A stretch of DNA of 64,000 bases from Frateuria terrea. Lineage in GTDB: Bacteria > Pseudomonadota > Gammaproteobacteria > Xanthomonadales > Rhodanobacteraceae. Position numbers and translations under genes: made by a program. Shown here in pieces: positions 25,068-35,415 of the stretch. The notes below the pieces were generated by a model, which was not told the DNA's origin, searched no databases, and was given only the letters and a program-made list of their open reading frames with translations. The stretch is from the NCBI RefSeq assembly GCF_900115705.1, contig NZ_FOXL01000007.1, forward strand, positions 124,001-188,000, given 5' to 3'. Positions within the stretch are counted from its first letter, which is position 1, and each line of letters begins with the position of its first letter.

Positions 25068-25991
25068 CTATGCCTTCGCCGCCAGCGCGAAGTCGATCGC
25101 CGCACGCACCGCGGCAGACTGCGCCTCGTTGCACTGTTCCGCGGTCGCCCGCGGGCTGTCGGGATAGACTTCGGTGGTGGTCTTGTACGTCGCGTTGGTG
25201 ATGCTGGCGCACAGGCCCAATTGCCTGAGCGGATAGTTGATCACGCCCGGCGCCACCACCGGCGAGCCGATGATCTGGCCCTCGGCATCGGCAGGCGCGA
25301 TATGGGTGACCTTGGCCACCGCGGCGATCACCGCGCGCTGGAACGCCGGCTGCGGATCCTGCGTATCGCCGACAAGGTAGAAACCGTCGGGGATGTTCCC
25401 CGGCACGAACGCCACGCCGTCGCGCGCGGCCAGCGCCGGGCGGAACTCCGACTCGTCGGAGTCGGTGGTCTCGTGCAGGTCGATGTGCACCAGCACACGG
25501 TCGCGCAGGGGCTCGACCAGTCGCATGAGTGCGGCCGATTCCTGCACCGGGCTGTCCTGGCGGAACGAACGGTTGGGATCGATCGCCTGCGCATTCCAGC
25601 GATGGATGCGTTCGTAGGCCCAGGGGCTGACGCACGGGACGACCATCAGGTTGACCCGTCCCTCATAGCTCGCCGCATGTTCCCCGACGAACCGCAACGC
25701 GCCGTGCACGCCGCTGGTTTCATAGCCATGCACGCCGCCGGTGACCAGCGCGCAGGGCAACTCGTCGCGCCAGTTGCGGCTCTTGATCGCAAGCAGCGGG
25801 TAGGTGTCGGGCGGATAGTCCAGGCGGCCATACTGGACGAGATCCCAGCGCTCGCCCAGCGCCTGGATGGCGCCAAGCACCTCCGCCTCGAAGCTGCGCT
25901 TGCGGGTCTGGCCGGCGCGCCAGGCGGCCACCTCCGCCGGTCCCCAGGGAACGCCGGGCGTGCCGATCGGAGAGGTTGCCTGCTTGGTCAT
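25068..25991 (-). CDS. M14 family zinc carboxypeptidase-like protein
   Basis: A 307-residue protein of the M14/succinylglutamate desuccinylase-like fold. Zinc ligands are His88 and Glu91 in GGVHGYETSG and His169 in VLVHIDLHE; the catalytic Glu is probably the one in TTTEVYP. No signal peptide, so probably cytoplasmic, perhaps acting on small peptides or N-acyl amino acids. The ATG at 25991 is used because similarity begins just after it; in-frame upstream codons exist. Divergent from the small gene at 26186. Confidence 0.85.
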   Translation of the reverse strand: MTKQATSPIGTPGVPWGPAEVAAWRAGQTRKRSFEAEVLGAIQALGERWDLVQYGRLDYPPDTYPLLAIKSRNWRDELPCALVTGGVHGYETSGVHGALRFVGEHAASYEGRVNLMVVPCVSPWAYERIHRWNAQAIDPNRSFRQDSPVQESAALMRLVEPLRDRVLVHIDLHETTDSDESEFRPALAARDGVAFVPGNIPDGFYLVGDTQDPQPAFQRAVIAAVAKVTHIAPADAEGQIIGSPVVAPGVINYPLRQLGLCASITNATYKTTTEVYPDSPRATAEQCNEAQSAAVRAAIDFALAAKA

Positions 25992-26139
25992 CGCGTCGTC
26001 GCCCTGCATGTGCGGAGTGAAAGCGGGGCACTGTATCACCCGCCAAACCGGCGCAGCGCCCTCACGCCTTGCCCGGCGGGGTGCGCGACGCGAACAGGCC
26101 TTTACATCGTCGCGGTCGATCGGCGACCCCGCGTTAACC

Positions 26140-26161
26140 GGCCACACGCTAGCGTGTGGCC
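26140..26161. promoter_or_regulatory. perfect 22-base palindrome upstream of a small gene
   Basis: GGCCACACGCT (26140-26150) is followed directly by its exact reverse complement AGCGTGTGGCC (26151-26161), with no spacer. It lies 25 bases before the ATG at 26186. With no loop it is better suited to bind a dimeric protein as DNA than to form an RNA hairpin. Likely an operator, which is inference. Confidence 0.5.
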
Positions 26162-26185
26162 ATCCGAAACCACGGGAGTACTGCC

Positions 26186-26344
26186 ATGTCCAAGGGCGAC
26201 AAGTCCTCGTACACCGACAAGCAGAAGCGCCAGGCCCAGCACATCGAAGAAAGCGAGAAGAAGGAAGGCAAGTCGCAGGACACCGCCGAACGCATTGCCT
26301 GGGCCACGGTGAACAAGCAGGACGGCGACGGCAAGAAATCCTAG
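26186..26344 (+). CDS. small Lys-rich conserved protein
   Basis: A 52-residue basic protein with SYTDKQKRQAQHIEESEKK and AERIAWATVNKQDGDGKKS. The AERIAWATVNK motif is shared by many short proteobacterial proteins sometimes labelled plasmid stabilisation, without good evidence. GGGAG lies upstream of the ATG at 26186. The palindrome at 26140 may regulate it. Confidence 0.8.
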   Translation: MSKGDKSSYTDKQKRQAQHIEESEKKEGKSQDTAERIAWATVNKQDGDGKKS

Positions 26345-26398
26345 CCGCGGACGTTGCCCACCGTGCTCAGGGTGGGCCGAAGCCCATCCTGCGCAGGC

Positions 26399-27004
26399 CT
26401 ACTTGCCGGTGTTGCCGATATGGGTCGGCATTGGCTCGAGGTCGAAGGAGATCGTGGTGACCTTGCGATCCAGGCCCTGGACCACCTCGGGCGTGAGGTC
26501 GTTGGTCATGTTGCCGCCCAGCACCGAATCGCGGTCCAGCAGCAGGCCGCAATGGTGGTTCTTGTAGACGCTGGCGACGATCGGCTCGGCATCCTGGCCG
26601 ATGCGCTGCATCGCCTTGCCGCGGGTCAGCTGGATGCGCTGGTTGAGTTCGCCGGCCTGGCCCTGGAACGTCTGCACGCGTTGCTGCAGGGCTTCACCCT
26701 GCTGCTTGCGCTGCGCCTCGCTCAACGATGCGGCTTTCTGCTGGAAGCTCTTCAGGTCGTTGTCGAGTGGCGTGCGCTGGTTGTCCAGCTGCGTCCTGGC
26801 CTGCTCCGCCAGCTGCCCCAGCCGCTGGCTGGCTGCCTGGCCGACCTTGGACTGCGCAAAGACGCCCTCGCGCGAAAGCATGCAGACGCCCGGCACGGCA
26901 GTGCCGCCCAGGCCTTCGGCCGCGCGCGCGGAGGCCACGGGGATGATGGAAAGGCCGGCCGCGGCGACCAACGAGGCGGCAAGCAGGGAACGATGCAGGT
27001 TCAT
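26399..27004 (-). CDS. OmpH/Skp family periplasmic chaperone-like protein
   Basis: A 201-residue protein with a signal peptide (residues 1-28, ending ASARA) and a long helical, Gln-rich coiled coil (about 60-130), then a C-terminal domain with GQDAEPIVASVYKNHHCGLLLDRDSVLGG. This is the OmpH/Skp layout, holding outer-membrane proteins in the periplasm. Skp proper sits between bamA and lpxD; this copy does not, so it is probably a paralogue. The conserved cysteine pair CMLSREG and HHCGLLLD may form a disulfide. Confidence 0.85.
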   Translation of the reverse strand: MNLHRSLLAASLVAAAGLSIIPVASARAAEGLGGTAVPGVCMLSREGVFAQSKVGQAASQRLGQLAEQARTQLDNQRTPLDNDLKSFQQKAASLSEAQRKQQGEALQQRVQTFQGQAGELNQRIQLTRGKAMQRIGQDAEPIVASVYKNHHCGLLLDRDSVLGGNMTNDLTPEVVQGLDRKVTTISFDLEPMPTHIGNTGK

Positions 27005-27106
27005 GTCGTAAGTCCAATGGTGGCTTGAGGCACATGGTCCGTGGACCCCACGGGGGCCCGGCGGTTCCCCAGCATACCCAAGCCCGGGCTTTCCCGGTGC
27101 GGTTGC

Positions 27107-27625
27107 CTACATCTGTTCCATCGGGAGCACGCGCCGGCAGGTGCGTTCGCGCAGCGAGCACTCGCGCAGGGTGTCGGCCATGGCTTCCAGCCCCGGGATG
27201 CCGAAGAGATCGACCACCGGCATTTCCGCATCCGACGAATGCAGCTGTACCCGGCACAGGCCCAGCAGGCGCATGCCCAGCGGCTTGAACACGTCGAAGT
27301 GGTCGACGCGGAACAGCTCCACGTTGTCCTGCGCCTTGGAGAACAGACCCCGTTCGACCCGCACGCGCTGGGTGGTAATGGTGAAGGTCAGGCTCAGGCT
27401 GCGCAGCCAGTAGACCAGCAGGGCGATGCCCAGCGTGCACACGGCCAGCACGTATTGCCCGAAGGTGTAGATGACCTTTGGATGGCCGCTGAACAGGGTC
27501 TGCTCCACGGTGGCCTCGTGTGCCGCGGCATAGGCATCGAGGTCCGTGCCGCAATAACGGCACTTGTGGGCTGCCGCCTGGATCAGCTCGGCACATGCCG
27601 GGCAGCGCTTCATTTCGTCGCTCAT
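27107..27625 (-). CDS. zinc-ribbon plus bacterial PH domain membrane protein
   Basis: A 172-residue protein. An N-terminal zinc ribbon (CPACAELIQAAAHKCRYCG) is followed by a membrane hairpin (YVLAVCTLGIALLVYWL) and a bacterial PH-type domain (FTITTQRVRVERGLFSKAQDNVELFRVDHFDV) typical of bPH_2 proteins. It is probably an inner-membrane protein with the PH domain in the cytoplasm. Function unknown. Confidence 0.82.
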   Translation of the reverse strand: MSDEMKRCPACAELIQAAAHKCRYCGTDLDAYAAAHEATVEQTLFSGHPKVIYTFGQYVLAVCTLGIALLVYWLRSLSLTFTITTQRVRVERGLFSKAQDNVELFRVDHFDVFKPLGMRLLGLCRVQLHSSDAEMPVVDLFGIPGLEAMADTLRECSLRERTCRRVLPMEQM

Positions 27626-27999
27626 GTCCTTGCTCCGTTCGACCGCATCGGCCGCCGCGGCGATGGTAGCGCCGACCCACGCAGGTCATGCAACGCGCGG
27701 CTCTCCTGGAGCTGGACCGGCAGGGGGGGATGGTGCAGTCCAGAGGCAGCAGGCCCCGATGGCCGGTGAAAACACCGCGCGGCGCCGCCACCAGCAAGCG
27801 TCCGGACAAGCGAGTCCTGGCTCGCGGCCGAAGATGGGAAAGGCTATCCGGCAGCCACCGGACCAGGCGCAACCGTGCTTCGATGCCGCCTTCGCAAAGA
27901 CCGTGGCAGTCTCCCGGTTTTTCCGGACGAGGCGCGTCCGCCCGCAATCGTCCGGCACGCCGCCATCGACACGAGGTTCATCACCCGAGCGAGGATGCG
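27626..27999. other. intergenic stretch without a supported gene
   Basis: Between the leftward PH-domain gene and the rightward SEC-C gene, this 374-base stretch should hold both promoters. Frames run through it but have no recognisable content. Confidence 0.5.
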
Positions 28000-28602
28000 A
28001 TGTACACCACGACGACACCTGCCAGGATCGATTCCTCGGTCCGCCACTTGATCGAAAGCCTCGCGCCCGGCGGGCAGGCGAGCTACCTCGATGTCCGTCC
28101 GGAACCGGGTGCGGCGTTCGACGGGTGCTTTTCCAACGTGCGCGCCAAGAGCGAACGCGACGGCGGCCGCATGCTCTGCGGGTGGCAGCTCTGGGAATGG
28201 CCACGCGTACTGGTCGAAGCCGAGTTCCACGCGGTCTGGCTGTCGCCCGGCGGGCAGATGGAGGAGATCACGCCCAAGCGTCACGGCGAGACGTCGGTGC
28301 TCTTCGTACCCGACGAACGCTGCGGCTACGAAGGAAAGGTGGTCGACAACGTGCGCGTGCCATTGGATGACGACCAGCTCATCCACCATTTCATCCGCGT
28401 CTCCCGGGCCATCGTCGAGGCAAGCGCGGACGGCACGCGTGCCGGCGATCGTCCGAAACGCATCGCCTCGTTGCGCAGGGCGCAACGCTTCGTCGGACAC
28501 TCGATCCATGCGGGCTTGCGCGAACACGACCCCTGCCTGTGCGGCAGCGGATCGCGCTACCGGCGATGCCATGGCTGCGAACTGGAGCGGGCGCTGGGCT
28601 GA
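28000..28602 (+). CDS. SEC-C motif-containing protein
   Basis: A 200-residue cytoplasmic protein. The first 170 residues (PGGQASYLDVRPEPGAAFDGCFSNV, MLCGWQLWEWPRVLVEAEFHAVW) are of a type I cannot name. The last 25 form a SEC-C metal-binding motif, DPCLCGSGSRYRRCHGC, which in SecA binds zinc and SecB. The ATG at 28000 follows GAGG. Probably metal-dependent; target unknown. Confidence 0.82.
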   Translation: MYTTTTPARIDSSVRHLIESLAPGGQASYLDVRPEPGAAFDGCFSNVRAKSERDGGRMLCGWQLWEWPRVLVEAEFHAVWLSPGGQMEEITPKRHGETSVLFVPDERCGYEGKVVDNVRVPLDDDQLIHHFIRVSRAIVEASADGTRAGDRPKRIASLRRAQRFVGHSIHAGLREHDPCLCGSGSRYRRCHGCELERALG

Positions 28603-28685
28603 GCGTGCCGAATGTGCACGCGGCAGTTTCACCGCGGCTGCCAACGAGCCCGCCGAAACAGACTCGCTGGCAACCCGTCAGCCGA

Positions 28686-29156
28686 TCAATGCGTAGCGGC
28701 GTCCGATTTTCCCATCTCGGCGAGGTTCAACTTTGCCCGCTGGTAGTCGATCAACAGCTGATCGGCGACCAGGTAATGCTTTGCTGCCAACGCCGACTGC
28801 AACATGGCAGCCACTTCTTGATCGCTCCTGCCACGTATCGACGTGTGATGCATCTGCGATGCCAGATCCGCGTCGTAGGCATCGGCGACGGTCTTTGCCG
28901 CTTGCGGCGACAACCCCATGCCACGCCATGCCTCGGCCAGCTTGTCGCGCAGTTTGGTTTGGTTCGTCATGCCGTTCCGCAATGCCTGTTCATTACCCAG
29001 CTGCGAGGTCTTGGCATAGTCCGCGACCTGCCGATTCTGCTGCTGCTGCCTTTGGACGGCGCTGAGTGACGGTTGCGGCCTGGTTTGCTGTTGCGCAAAG
29101 CATGCAGGCGTAACCAGTGCCAATGCAACGACGAAAATACTAAGTCTGCTGATCAT
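28686..29156 (-). CDS. secreted helical protein, copy 1 of a tandem pair
   Basis: A 156-residue protein with a signal peptide ending CFAQQQ, a Gln-rich segment and a helical domain containing LGNEQALRNGMTNQTKLRDK, GMGLSPQAAKTVADAYDADL and VADQLLIDYQRA. Its neighbour at 29410 is a paralogue; 73 of 88 residues match by eye over the last part. No known family. Probably periplasmic. GGGGAG precedes the ATG at 29156. Confidence 0.75.
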   Translation of the reverse strand: MISRLSIFVVALALVTPACFAQQQTRPQPSLSAVQRQQQQNRQVADYAKTSQLGNEQALRNGMTNQTKLRDKLAEAWRGMGLSPQAAKTVADAYDADLASQMHHTSIRGRSDQEVAAMLQSALAAKHYLVADQLLIDYQRAKLNLAEMGKSDAATH

Positions 29157-29409
29157 CTCCTTCTCCCCGGCTGAGCCGGCCTCTAATGACCGGCAATGGA
29201 TGTCCAACCACCCCAAGTTTCGGATACCAGCCTGCACGACCGGAAAAGAGAGTCGCCAAGCCGGTTTTTCCGGAAGTCGCCCCTCATGCGCGATACCGTG
29301 ACGAAGCCGCCTGCGCCCAGCCAAAGTCCGCCAAAGCGGGCTCGCACCGGCGATTCACATGCCGCTCAACACCGTGTGGGGATCGGATGAGCCCCCATCT
29401 CGCCAAGGC

Positions 29410-29847
29410 TCAGCTTTGCCGCTGGTAGTCGATCAACAGCTGATCGGCGACCATGTAACGTTTCGATGCCACCGCCGACTGCAACAGCGCGGCTACCTCG
29501 TGATCGCTTTTACCGCGCAGTGAGGTGTGATGCATTTGCATCGCGAGGTCGGCATCGTAAGCATCGGCAACCGTCTTGGCCGCTTGCGGCGACAGGCCCA
29601 TGCCAAGCCATGCCTCGGCCAGCTTGGCCTGAAGCTTGGTTCGGTTGGTCAAGGCGTTCCGCAATGCCTGCTCGTTACCTAGCCGCACGGCCTTGGCAAT
29701 GCTTGCCGATTGCCGCTGCAGTTGCTGCTGGTGTTGGATGTAACTGCTGGGCAGCGATTCCTGAGGCGGCTTGGATTGCTGTTGCGCAAGGACTGCAGGC
29801 GCAGCCAGAGTCAACGCTACGGCGAAAAGAACAGGCCTGCTGATCAT
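29410..29847 (-). CDS. secreted helical protein, copy 2 of a tandem pair
   Basis: A 145-residue paralogue of the gene at 28686, in the same orientation. The signal peptide ends VLAQQQ, then the same helical domain (LGNEQALRNALTNRTKLQAK, GMGLSPQAAKTVADAYDADL). It ends at YQRQS, ten residues short of copy 1. The DNA just upstream of the two copies is also similar (CTGAGCCG..CC..ATGACCGG), so the duplicated unit includes the promoter. GGAGAGGG lies upstream of the ATG at 29847. Confidence 0.75.
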   Translation of the reverse strand: MISRPVLFAVALTLAAPAVLAQQQSKPPQESLPSSYIQHQQQLQRQSASIAKAVRLGNEQALRNALTNRTKLQAKLAEAWLGMGLSPQAAKTVADAYDADLAMQMHHTSLRGKSDHEVAALLQSAVASKRYMVADQLLIDYQRQS

Positions 29848-30056
29848 GTCCCTCTCCTCGGCTGAGCCGACCTCCGATGACCGGGAGTGGACGTCCATCT
29901 CACCCCGTCCTCCCGTATACCAGCCGGCACCGCCGAAGAAAAGTGATGCCAGGGCGGGGAACCGGCCGGCGGGCGACAAGAAAGGTGGCCCGAGCCCGCA
30001 TACCGGCAAATCAATCCGATTCGATTTTCTGTTTCAGCGCCCGGCCATTCGCGTAA

Positions 30057-31865
30057 TCAGAACCCCGGCGGCCGTTGCCCGGCGACGCCGGCCTTCGCCT
30101 CCAGCGCGCGGCCGACGCGGGCCAGCGTGCCCTCTTCGAACAGCCGGCCGATCAGCGTCACGCCGTAGGGCACCCGGTGCGGCCGGGGCAGCATCGGGCG
30201 CGGGTGCGCGGGGTTGGGTGCCCAGTCGCTGCGCACCTGGTTCACCTCGACGAAACCGGTGCGCAGGGTGAGCGAGGGTTGGCCGGTCATGTTGGAGATC
30301 ACCATCATCTCGTCGCGCAGCGAGGGCACCAGCAGCAGGTCGACTTCGCCCATCACGCGCGCCATCTCCAGCGCCACCTTGCGGCGCAGGCGGTCGGCCT
30401 GCACGAAGTCCACCGCGGAGAGGAAGCGCGATTCGCGGAACAGGTTCGGCCAGGCATCCGGCGTCTGCTCGCGCATCTGATCGGCCTTGCCCGAGAGCGT
30501 GAGTTCCTCGAATGCGGCCGCGGACTCGGCGAACAGCAGCACGTTGAGGTCGTCGTACGGCAAGTCCGGCAGTGACACCTCGGTCGGCACCAGCCCGAGC
30601 GCGCGCAACTGGTCGAGCGCGGCGCGGTCCAGGTCGGTGGCCGGCGCCTCCTTCATCCAGCCGGGAAAGTAGCCGACCTTCAGGCCCTTGATCGAAGCGC
30701 TCGCCTCGTAGTCCAGATGCGCTGGCACACTGGCGGTATCGCCGGCATCCGGGCCGCTGATGGCGTGCAGCACCAGCACGGTGTCCTCCACCGAGCGGGC
30801 GATCGGCCCGAGCTTGTCCATGGTCCAGCACAGGGTCATCGCACCGGTGCGCGGCACGCGGCCGTAGGTCGGGCGCAGGCCGGTGGTACCGCAACGCATG
30901 CACGGACTGATGATGCTGCCTTGGGTCTCGCTGCCGATGGCGAAGGCGACCAGGCCGGCGGCGGTAGCCGACGCCGGGCCGGCGCTGGAACCGGAGGCAC
31001 CTTCCTGCGGCAGCCACGGGTTCATGGTCTGTCCGCCGAACCAGATGTCGTTGAGCGCCAGCGCACCGAGGCTCAGCTTGGCCACCAGCACCGCGCCGGC
31101 CGCGTCGAGCTTGCGCACCACCGCCGCGTCTTCGTCCGGCACGCGATGGCGGAACGGCTCCGCCCCATAGGTGGTGGCGATGCCGGCGGTATCGAGCAGG
31201 TCCTTGGCACCCCATGGGATGCCGTGCAACGGCCCGCGGTAGCGGCCGGCGGCAATCTCCTTGTCGGCCTGCGCCGCCTGCGCCAGCGCGTGTTCCTCGC
31301 ACAGCGTGATCACGCAGCGCAGTTGGGGGTCGAAGCGCTTGAGGCGCTCGAGGTAGATCCGGGTCAGCCGGGTCGAGGTGAGCTTGCGCGCACGGATCCA
31401 GGCACCCAGCTGGGCCACGGACGCGAAGGCGATGTCCTCGTCCTTTGCCGGCAACGGCACGACGGGCACCCGGGACGGCACGAAGCGGTCATGGGCAGGA
31501 CCGACGTGCGTGCGCCCCATCGCCGGGAACCAGGTGGAGGCCGGCGCCAATCCCTCGTCCAGCGCAACCTTGCGCGGACCGGTGCGGCGCTCCAGCAGCG
31601 CGGCCATGGAAGTGGGCCAGTTGGCCACGGCCATCTCGCGCTGCGCCTCGGTCAACGTCACCTGCACCAGCTTTTCGGCCTCGGCGAAGGTGGCCGTGGT
31701 CAGCTTGGGCCCGACCGGCGACGCAGTGTTGAATGCCCCCGGCGAACCGGGCGGCGGCGTGGTCTGGGCCGGCGCTGGCCCGGCCTGCGCCACCGCACGG
31801 CCGGCCACCACGGCACCCAGCACGCCGAGCGGCGCCTGGGTCAGGAAATCGCGACGCGTCTTCAT
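30057..31865 (-). CDS. Tat-exported amidase
   Basis: A 602-residue amidase-signature enzyme. A Tat signal (MKTRRDFLTQAPLGVLGAVV) sends it to the periplasm. The amidase core begins near residue 180: catalytic Lys in GAVLVAKLSLG, the Ser pair in EGASGSSAGPASATAAG, and the GSETQGSIISPCMRCGTTGLRPTYGRVPR segment (shown here in part as GLRPTYGRV). The length is greater than most amidases (about 480) because of the N-terminal Pro-rich part. Substrate unknown; related Xanthomonas enzymes are annotated as amidases. Confidence 0.9.
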   Translation of the reverse strand: MKTRRDFLTQAPLGVLGAVVAGRAVAQAGPAPAQTTPPPGSPGAFNTASPVGPKLTTATFAEAEKLVQVTLTEAQREMAVANWPTSMAALLERRTGPRKVALDEGLAPASTWFPAMGRTHVGPAHDRFVPSRVPVVPLPAKDEDIAFASVAQLGAWIRARKLTSTRLTRIYLERLKRFDPQLRCVITLCEEHALAQAAQADKEIAAGRYRGPLHGIPWGAKDLLDTAGIATTYGAEPFRHRVPDEDAAVVRKLDAAGAVLVAKLSLGALALNDIWFGGQTMNPWLPQEGASGSSAGPASATAAGLVAFAIGSETQGSIISPCMRCGTTGLRPTYGRVPRTGAMTLCWTMDKLGPIARSVEDTVLVLHAISGPDAGDTASVPAHLDYEASASIKGLKVGYFPGWMKEAPATDLDRAALDQLRALGLVPTEVSLPDLPYDDLNVLLFAESAAAFEELTLSGKADQMREQTPDAWPNLFRESRFLSAVDFVQADRLRRKVALEMARVMGEVDLLLVPSLRDEMMVISNMTGQPSLTLRTGFVEVNQVRSDWAPNPAHPRPMLPRPHRVPYGVTLIGRLFEEGTLARVGRALEAKAGVAGQRPPGF

Positions 31866-32050
31866 GGTCTTCCCCCAGCGAGCCCGCGCCGGGACTTCCT
31901 GGCGGCGCGGCGGCACGAATGGAACGGCCACGCGTCCATGAGCTGGCCATGGCTCCGATGGCTACCGGAGCGTCCACCCACTTTGGCGAACCGCCCGTGC
32001 GGAGGCAACTGTGCCACCGGTACCGCGATCGGACGGGCCTGATCCTGCAG

Positions 32051-32811
32051 TCAGCTCTTGAGCTTGTAGCCGGTGCGGAAGATCCAGCCCACCGCCACCA
32101 GGCACGCGACCAGGAAGCCGGCGATGGCCGCCAGGCTGGCGCCGACACCGACGTCCGCCAGGTCGTAGAAGCTCCAGCGAAAGCCGCTGACCAGGTAGAC
32201 CACCGGATTGAGCAGGGTGATCTTCTGCCACAGCGGCGGCAGCATGTGGATGGAATAGAAGCTGCCGCCAAGGAAGGTCAGCGGCGTGATCACCAGCAAA
32301 GGGATCACCTGCAGCTTCTCGAAGTTGTCGGCCCAGATGCCGATGATGAAACCGAACAGGCTGAAGGTGATCGCAGTCAGCAGCAGGAACGCGACCATCA
32401 GCAGCGGATGGGCGATGCGGTAATCGACGAACAATCGCGCCGTGGCGAGGATGATCACGCCCACGATCACCGACTTGGTCGCCGCCGCGCCGACGTAGCC
32501 GGCGACGATCTCCACGAATGACACCGGAGCAGAGTGGATCTCGTAGATGGTGCCGGTGAATTTCGGGAAGTAGATGCCGAACGAGGCGTTGGACACGCTC
32601 TGCATCAGCAGCGACAGCATGATCAGCCCGGGAATGATGAAGGCCCCGTAGCTGACGCCCTCGACCGAGGTGATGCGCGAGCCGATGGCCGAACCGAACA
32701 CCACGAAGTACAGCGACGTCGACAGCACCGGCGAGGCGATCGACTGCATCAGCGTGCGCCGGGTGCGGGCCATCTCGAACTTGTAGATGGCGGCAATGGC
32801 ATACCAGTTCA

Positions 32812-32812
<1 letters not shown>
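32051..32812 (-). CDS. ABC-2 type transporter permease
   Basis: A 253-residue inner-membrane protein with six hydrophobic segments and the ABC-2 pattern ([44 protein letters not shown]). It pairs with the upstream ATPase gene; the TGA of that gene and this ATG share one base (TGATG). Likely exports a lipid, polysaccharide or drug; the NodJ/YadH-like type fits. Confidence 0.9.
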
Positions 32813-33774
<962 letters not shown>

Positions 33775-34085
33775 CGGCAGGCACCCCGCCGGGTTGCGCA
33801 TTGCGTGCTCATGGCGTTCCTTGTGGGGAAGCGGGCCGATATCGGCCGCAGGGGACGTGCCGCCGGGGCATCCTAGCGCGAGCAGTCCATCGATGCAGTC
33901 GGCAGGACCGGCCAGGCCAACGGCATGGCTTCCCGCAGGAGCTGGATCAGCCGTCCGCCGCTCCGGTTGCTCGCGGGAATGACGCCGGGGCAGCCAGGAC
34001 GGACGACCTATCGGCCTCGCGCGGTTTGCGCACCTTTCACGCCGCCAGGGCGCAGCCTAACGTGACTTGCCACCCGAGTCCGCCG
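33775..34085. other. intergenic stretch, probably promoters
   Basis: 311 bases between the leftward exporter and the rightward small gene. No protein-like frame or hairpin with a T-run was found; divergent promoters are expected. Confidence 0.45.
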
Positions 34086-34331
34086 ATGCTCCAGCTCAAT
34101 CCGCCGCTGCCGCTCAATACCCCCAAAGGCGAGGGGTTCGCCCACATCCTGATCGACTATGGGCCCGAATCCGACCTCTACTGGACCGTGTTCATCACGG
34201 CCACCGGCGAAATATGGACCTTTGCCAACCGCGACGTACGCGCCAGCAAGAACATCACCCTGGGTCGCACCCACCCGCAATTGCCCCAGGGCGAGCCGCA
34301 CGGCCCAGTGCCGATGCGCCCGGTCGGTTGA
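34086..34331 (+). CDS. small conserved protein, function unknown
   Basis: An 81-residue protein with AHILIDYGPESDLYWTVFITATGEIWTFANRDVRASKNITLGR (shown as separate parts in related proteins). The TGEIWTFANRDVRA segment resembles uncharacterised proteins of this order. It ends five bases from the natural end of the convergent TolB-like gene, after its frameshift. Short, but composition and length support it. Confidence 0.6.
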   Translation: MLQLNPPLPLNTPKGEGFAHILIDYGPESDLYWTVFITATGEIWTFANRDVRASKNITLGRTHPQLPQGEPHGPVPMRPVG

Positions 34332-34334
34332 GCC

Positions 34335-35250
34335 TTACTTGGTTCGCAGGGCTGCCATCTTCAGCACGTGGCGCACGATCCTGTGCCGCAGCCCGGTGGC
34401 AGGGCCGTAAAGACTGACCGCGGCGAGCCACGTCGATCTCGTCGGTGAAGACCAGCCGCCCGTCGCGCGTCCACACCGGATCGAGCGCACGCACGCTGCC
34501 GACGCCCGTCAGGCCGCTGCCATCCGGCTGCACTTTCATGATGGCGTAGCCCTCGGTCGCATGGCGGTCGGAGGCGAAGACGATGCCCAGCGGCCCCCAG
34601 GAGGGGTTCCAGTCATGGAAGCCCTGGCTCGTCAGCGGCTGCGGCGCGGCACCGGGCACCGAGGGCACGATCTGCAGGTTGGCCGTGAAGTCCGACGGGT
34701 CGGTTTCGGAGAACACGACGCGGTCGCCCGCGGGCGAGAAGCTGGGATGGTCCTCCTCGCCCGGCAGGCTGGTCAGCCGCTGCGCGTTGCGCCCGTCGGC
34801 ATCCATGATCCAGATGTCGCTGGTGCCGCCGGCGTTGGAGGCGTAGGCGATCCGGCGGCCGTCGGGCGACCACGCCGGCTTCTTGTCGTCCGCACCATGT
34901 GTCAGTTGGATGGGCGCCGAGCCATCGGGGTTGACCAGCCACAAATCGGTGTTCCCATTGCGGCCAAGCGCCTCGAACGCGATACGGCTGCCGTCCGGCG
35001 ACCAGGCCGGATCGCCTTCGGAGCGCGCGCCGCCCACGATGCGGTGCAAGGCGCTCCCGTCGATGCTGCACACCCACAGATGCGTGGCGTCGCCGGTGCC
35101 ATCCATGTCCGCCTCGAACACCACCTTGCGGCCATCGGGCGAGGGCGAACCGCTCTTGCTCAGCGGGCCGGCAGTGTCGCCGGAGGCGTGGACCCCGCCA
35201 GTGCAGCAGATCAAACCGAGGATGGCCCCGCCAAGAAACCGGATAGGCAT
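34335..35250 (-). pseudogene. TolB-like beta-propeller protein with C-terminal frameshift
   Basis: The reading frame starts MPIRFLGGAILGLICC (signal peptide) and has at least five PD40/TolB propeller repeats: SPDGRKVVFEADMDG, AWSPDGSRIAFEA, AWSPDGRRIAYASNAGGTSDIWIMD, SFSPAGDRVVFSE and LDPVWTRDGRLVFTDE. Near 34418-34425 the frame breaks. In frame it would run on to 34255 as ARRGQSLRPCH... with no similarity. With one base less the sequence continues VSLYGPATGLRHRIVRHVLK and ends KMAALRTK at TAA, 34335. So a one-base insertion (one extra C in CGCCGCG) is likely. It may be a sequencing error or a real lesion; the protein is otherwise complete. Confidence 0.7.
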
Positions 35251-35415
35251 GTTCGCTCCCTGTAACAGGGTCGGACCGTGAGGCGGGAGACCGCCGAAGA
35301 CTTGCTCGATGCCTGCGGCCCGTATCGATTGTTCGTGTCCTCGGTAGCGAAATTCAATCGCCTTACACGCAACCGGGCGCACCCTCGCGTCCCCTCTCAC
35401 GACAGGAGAACTCTC

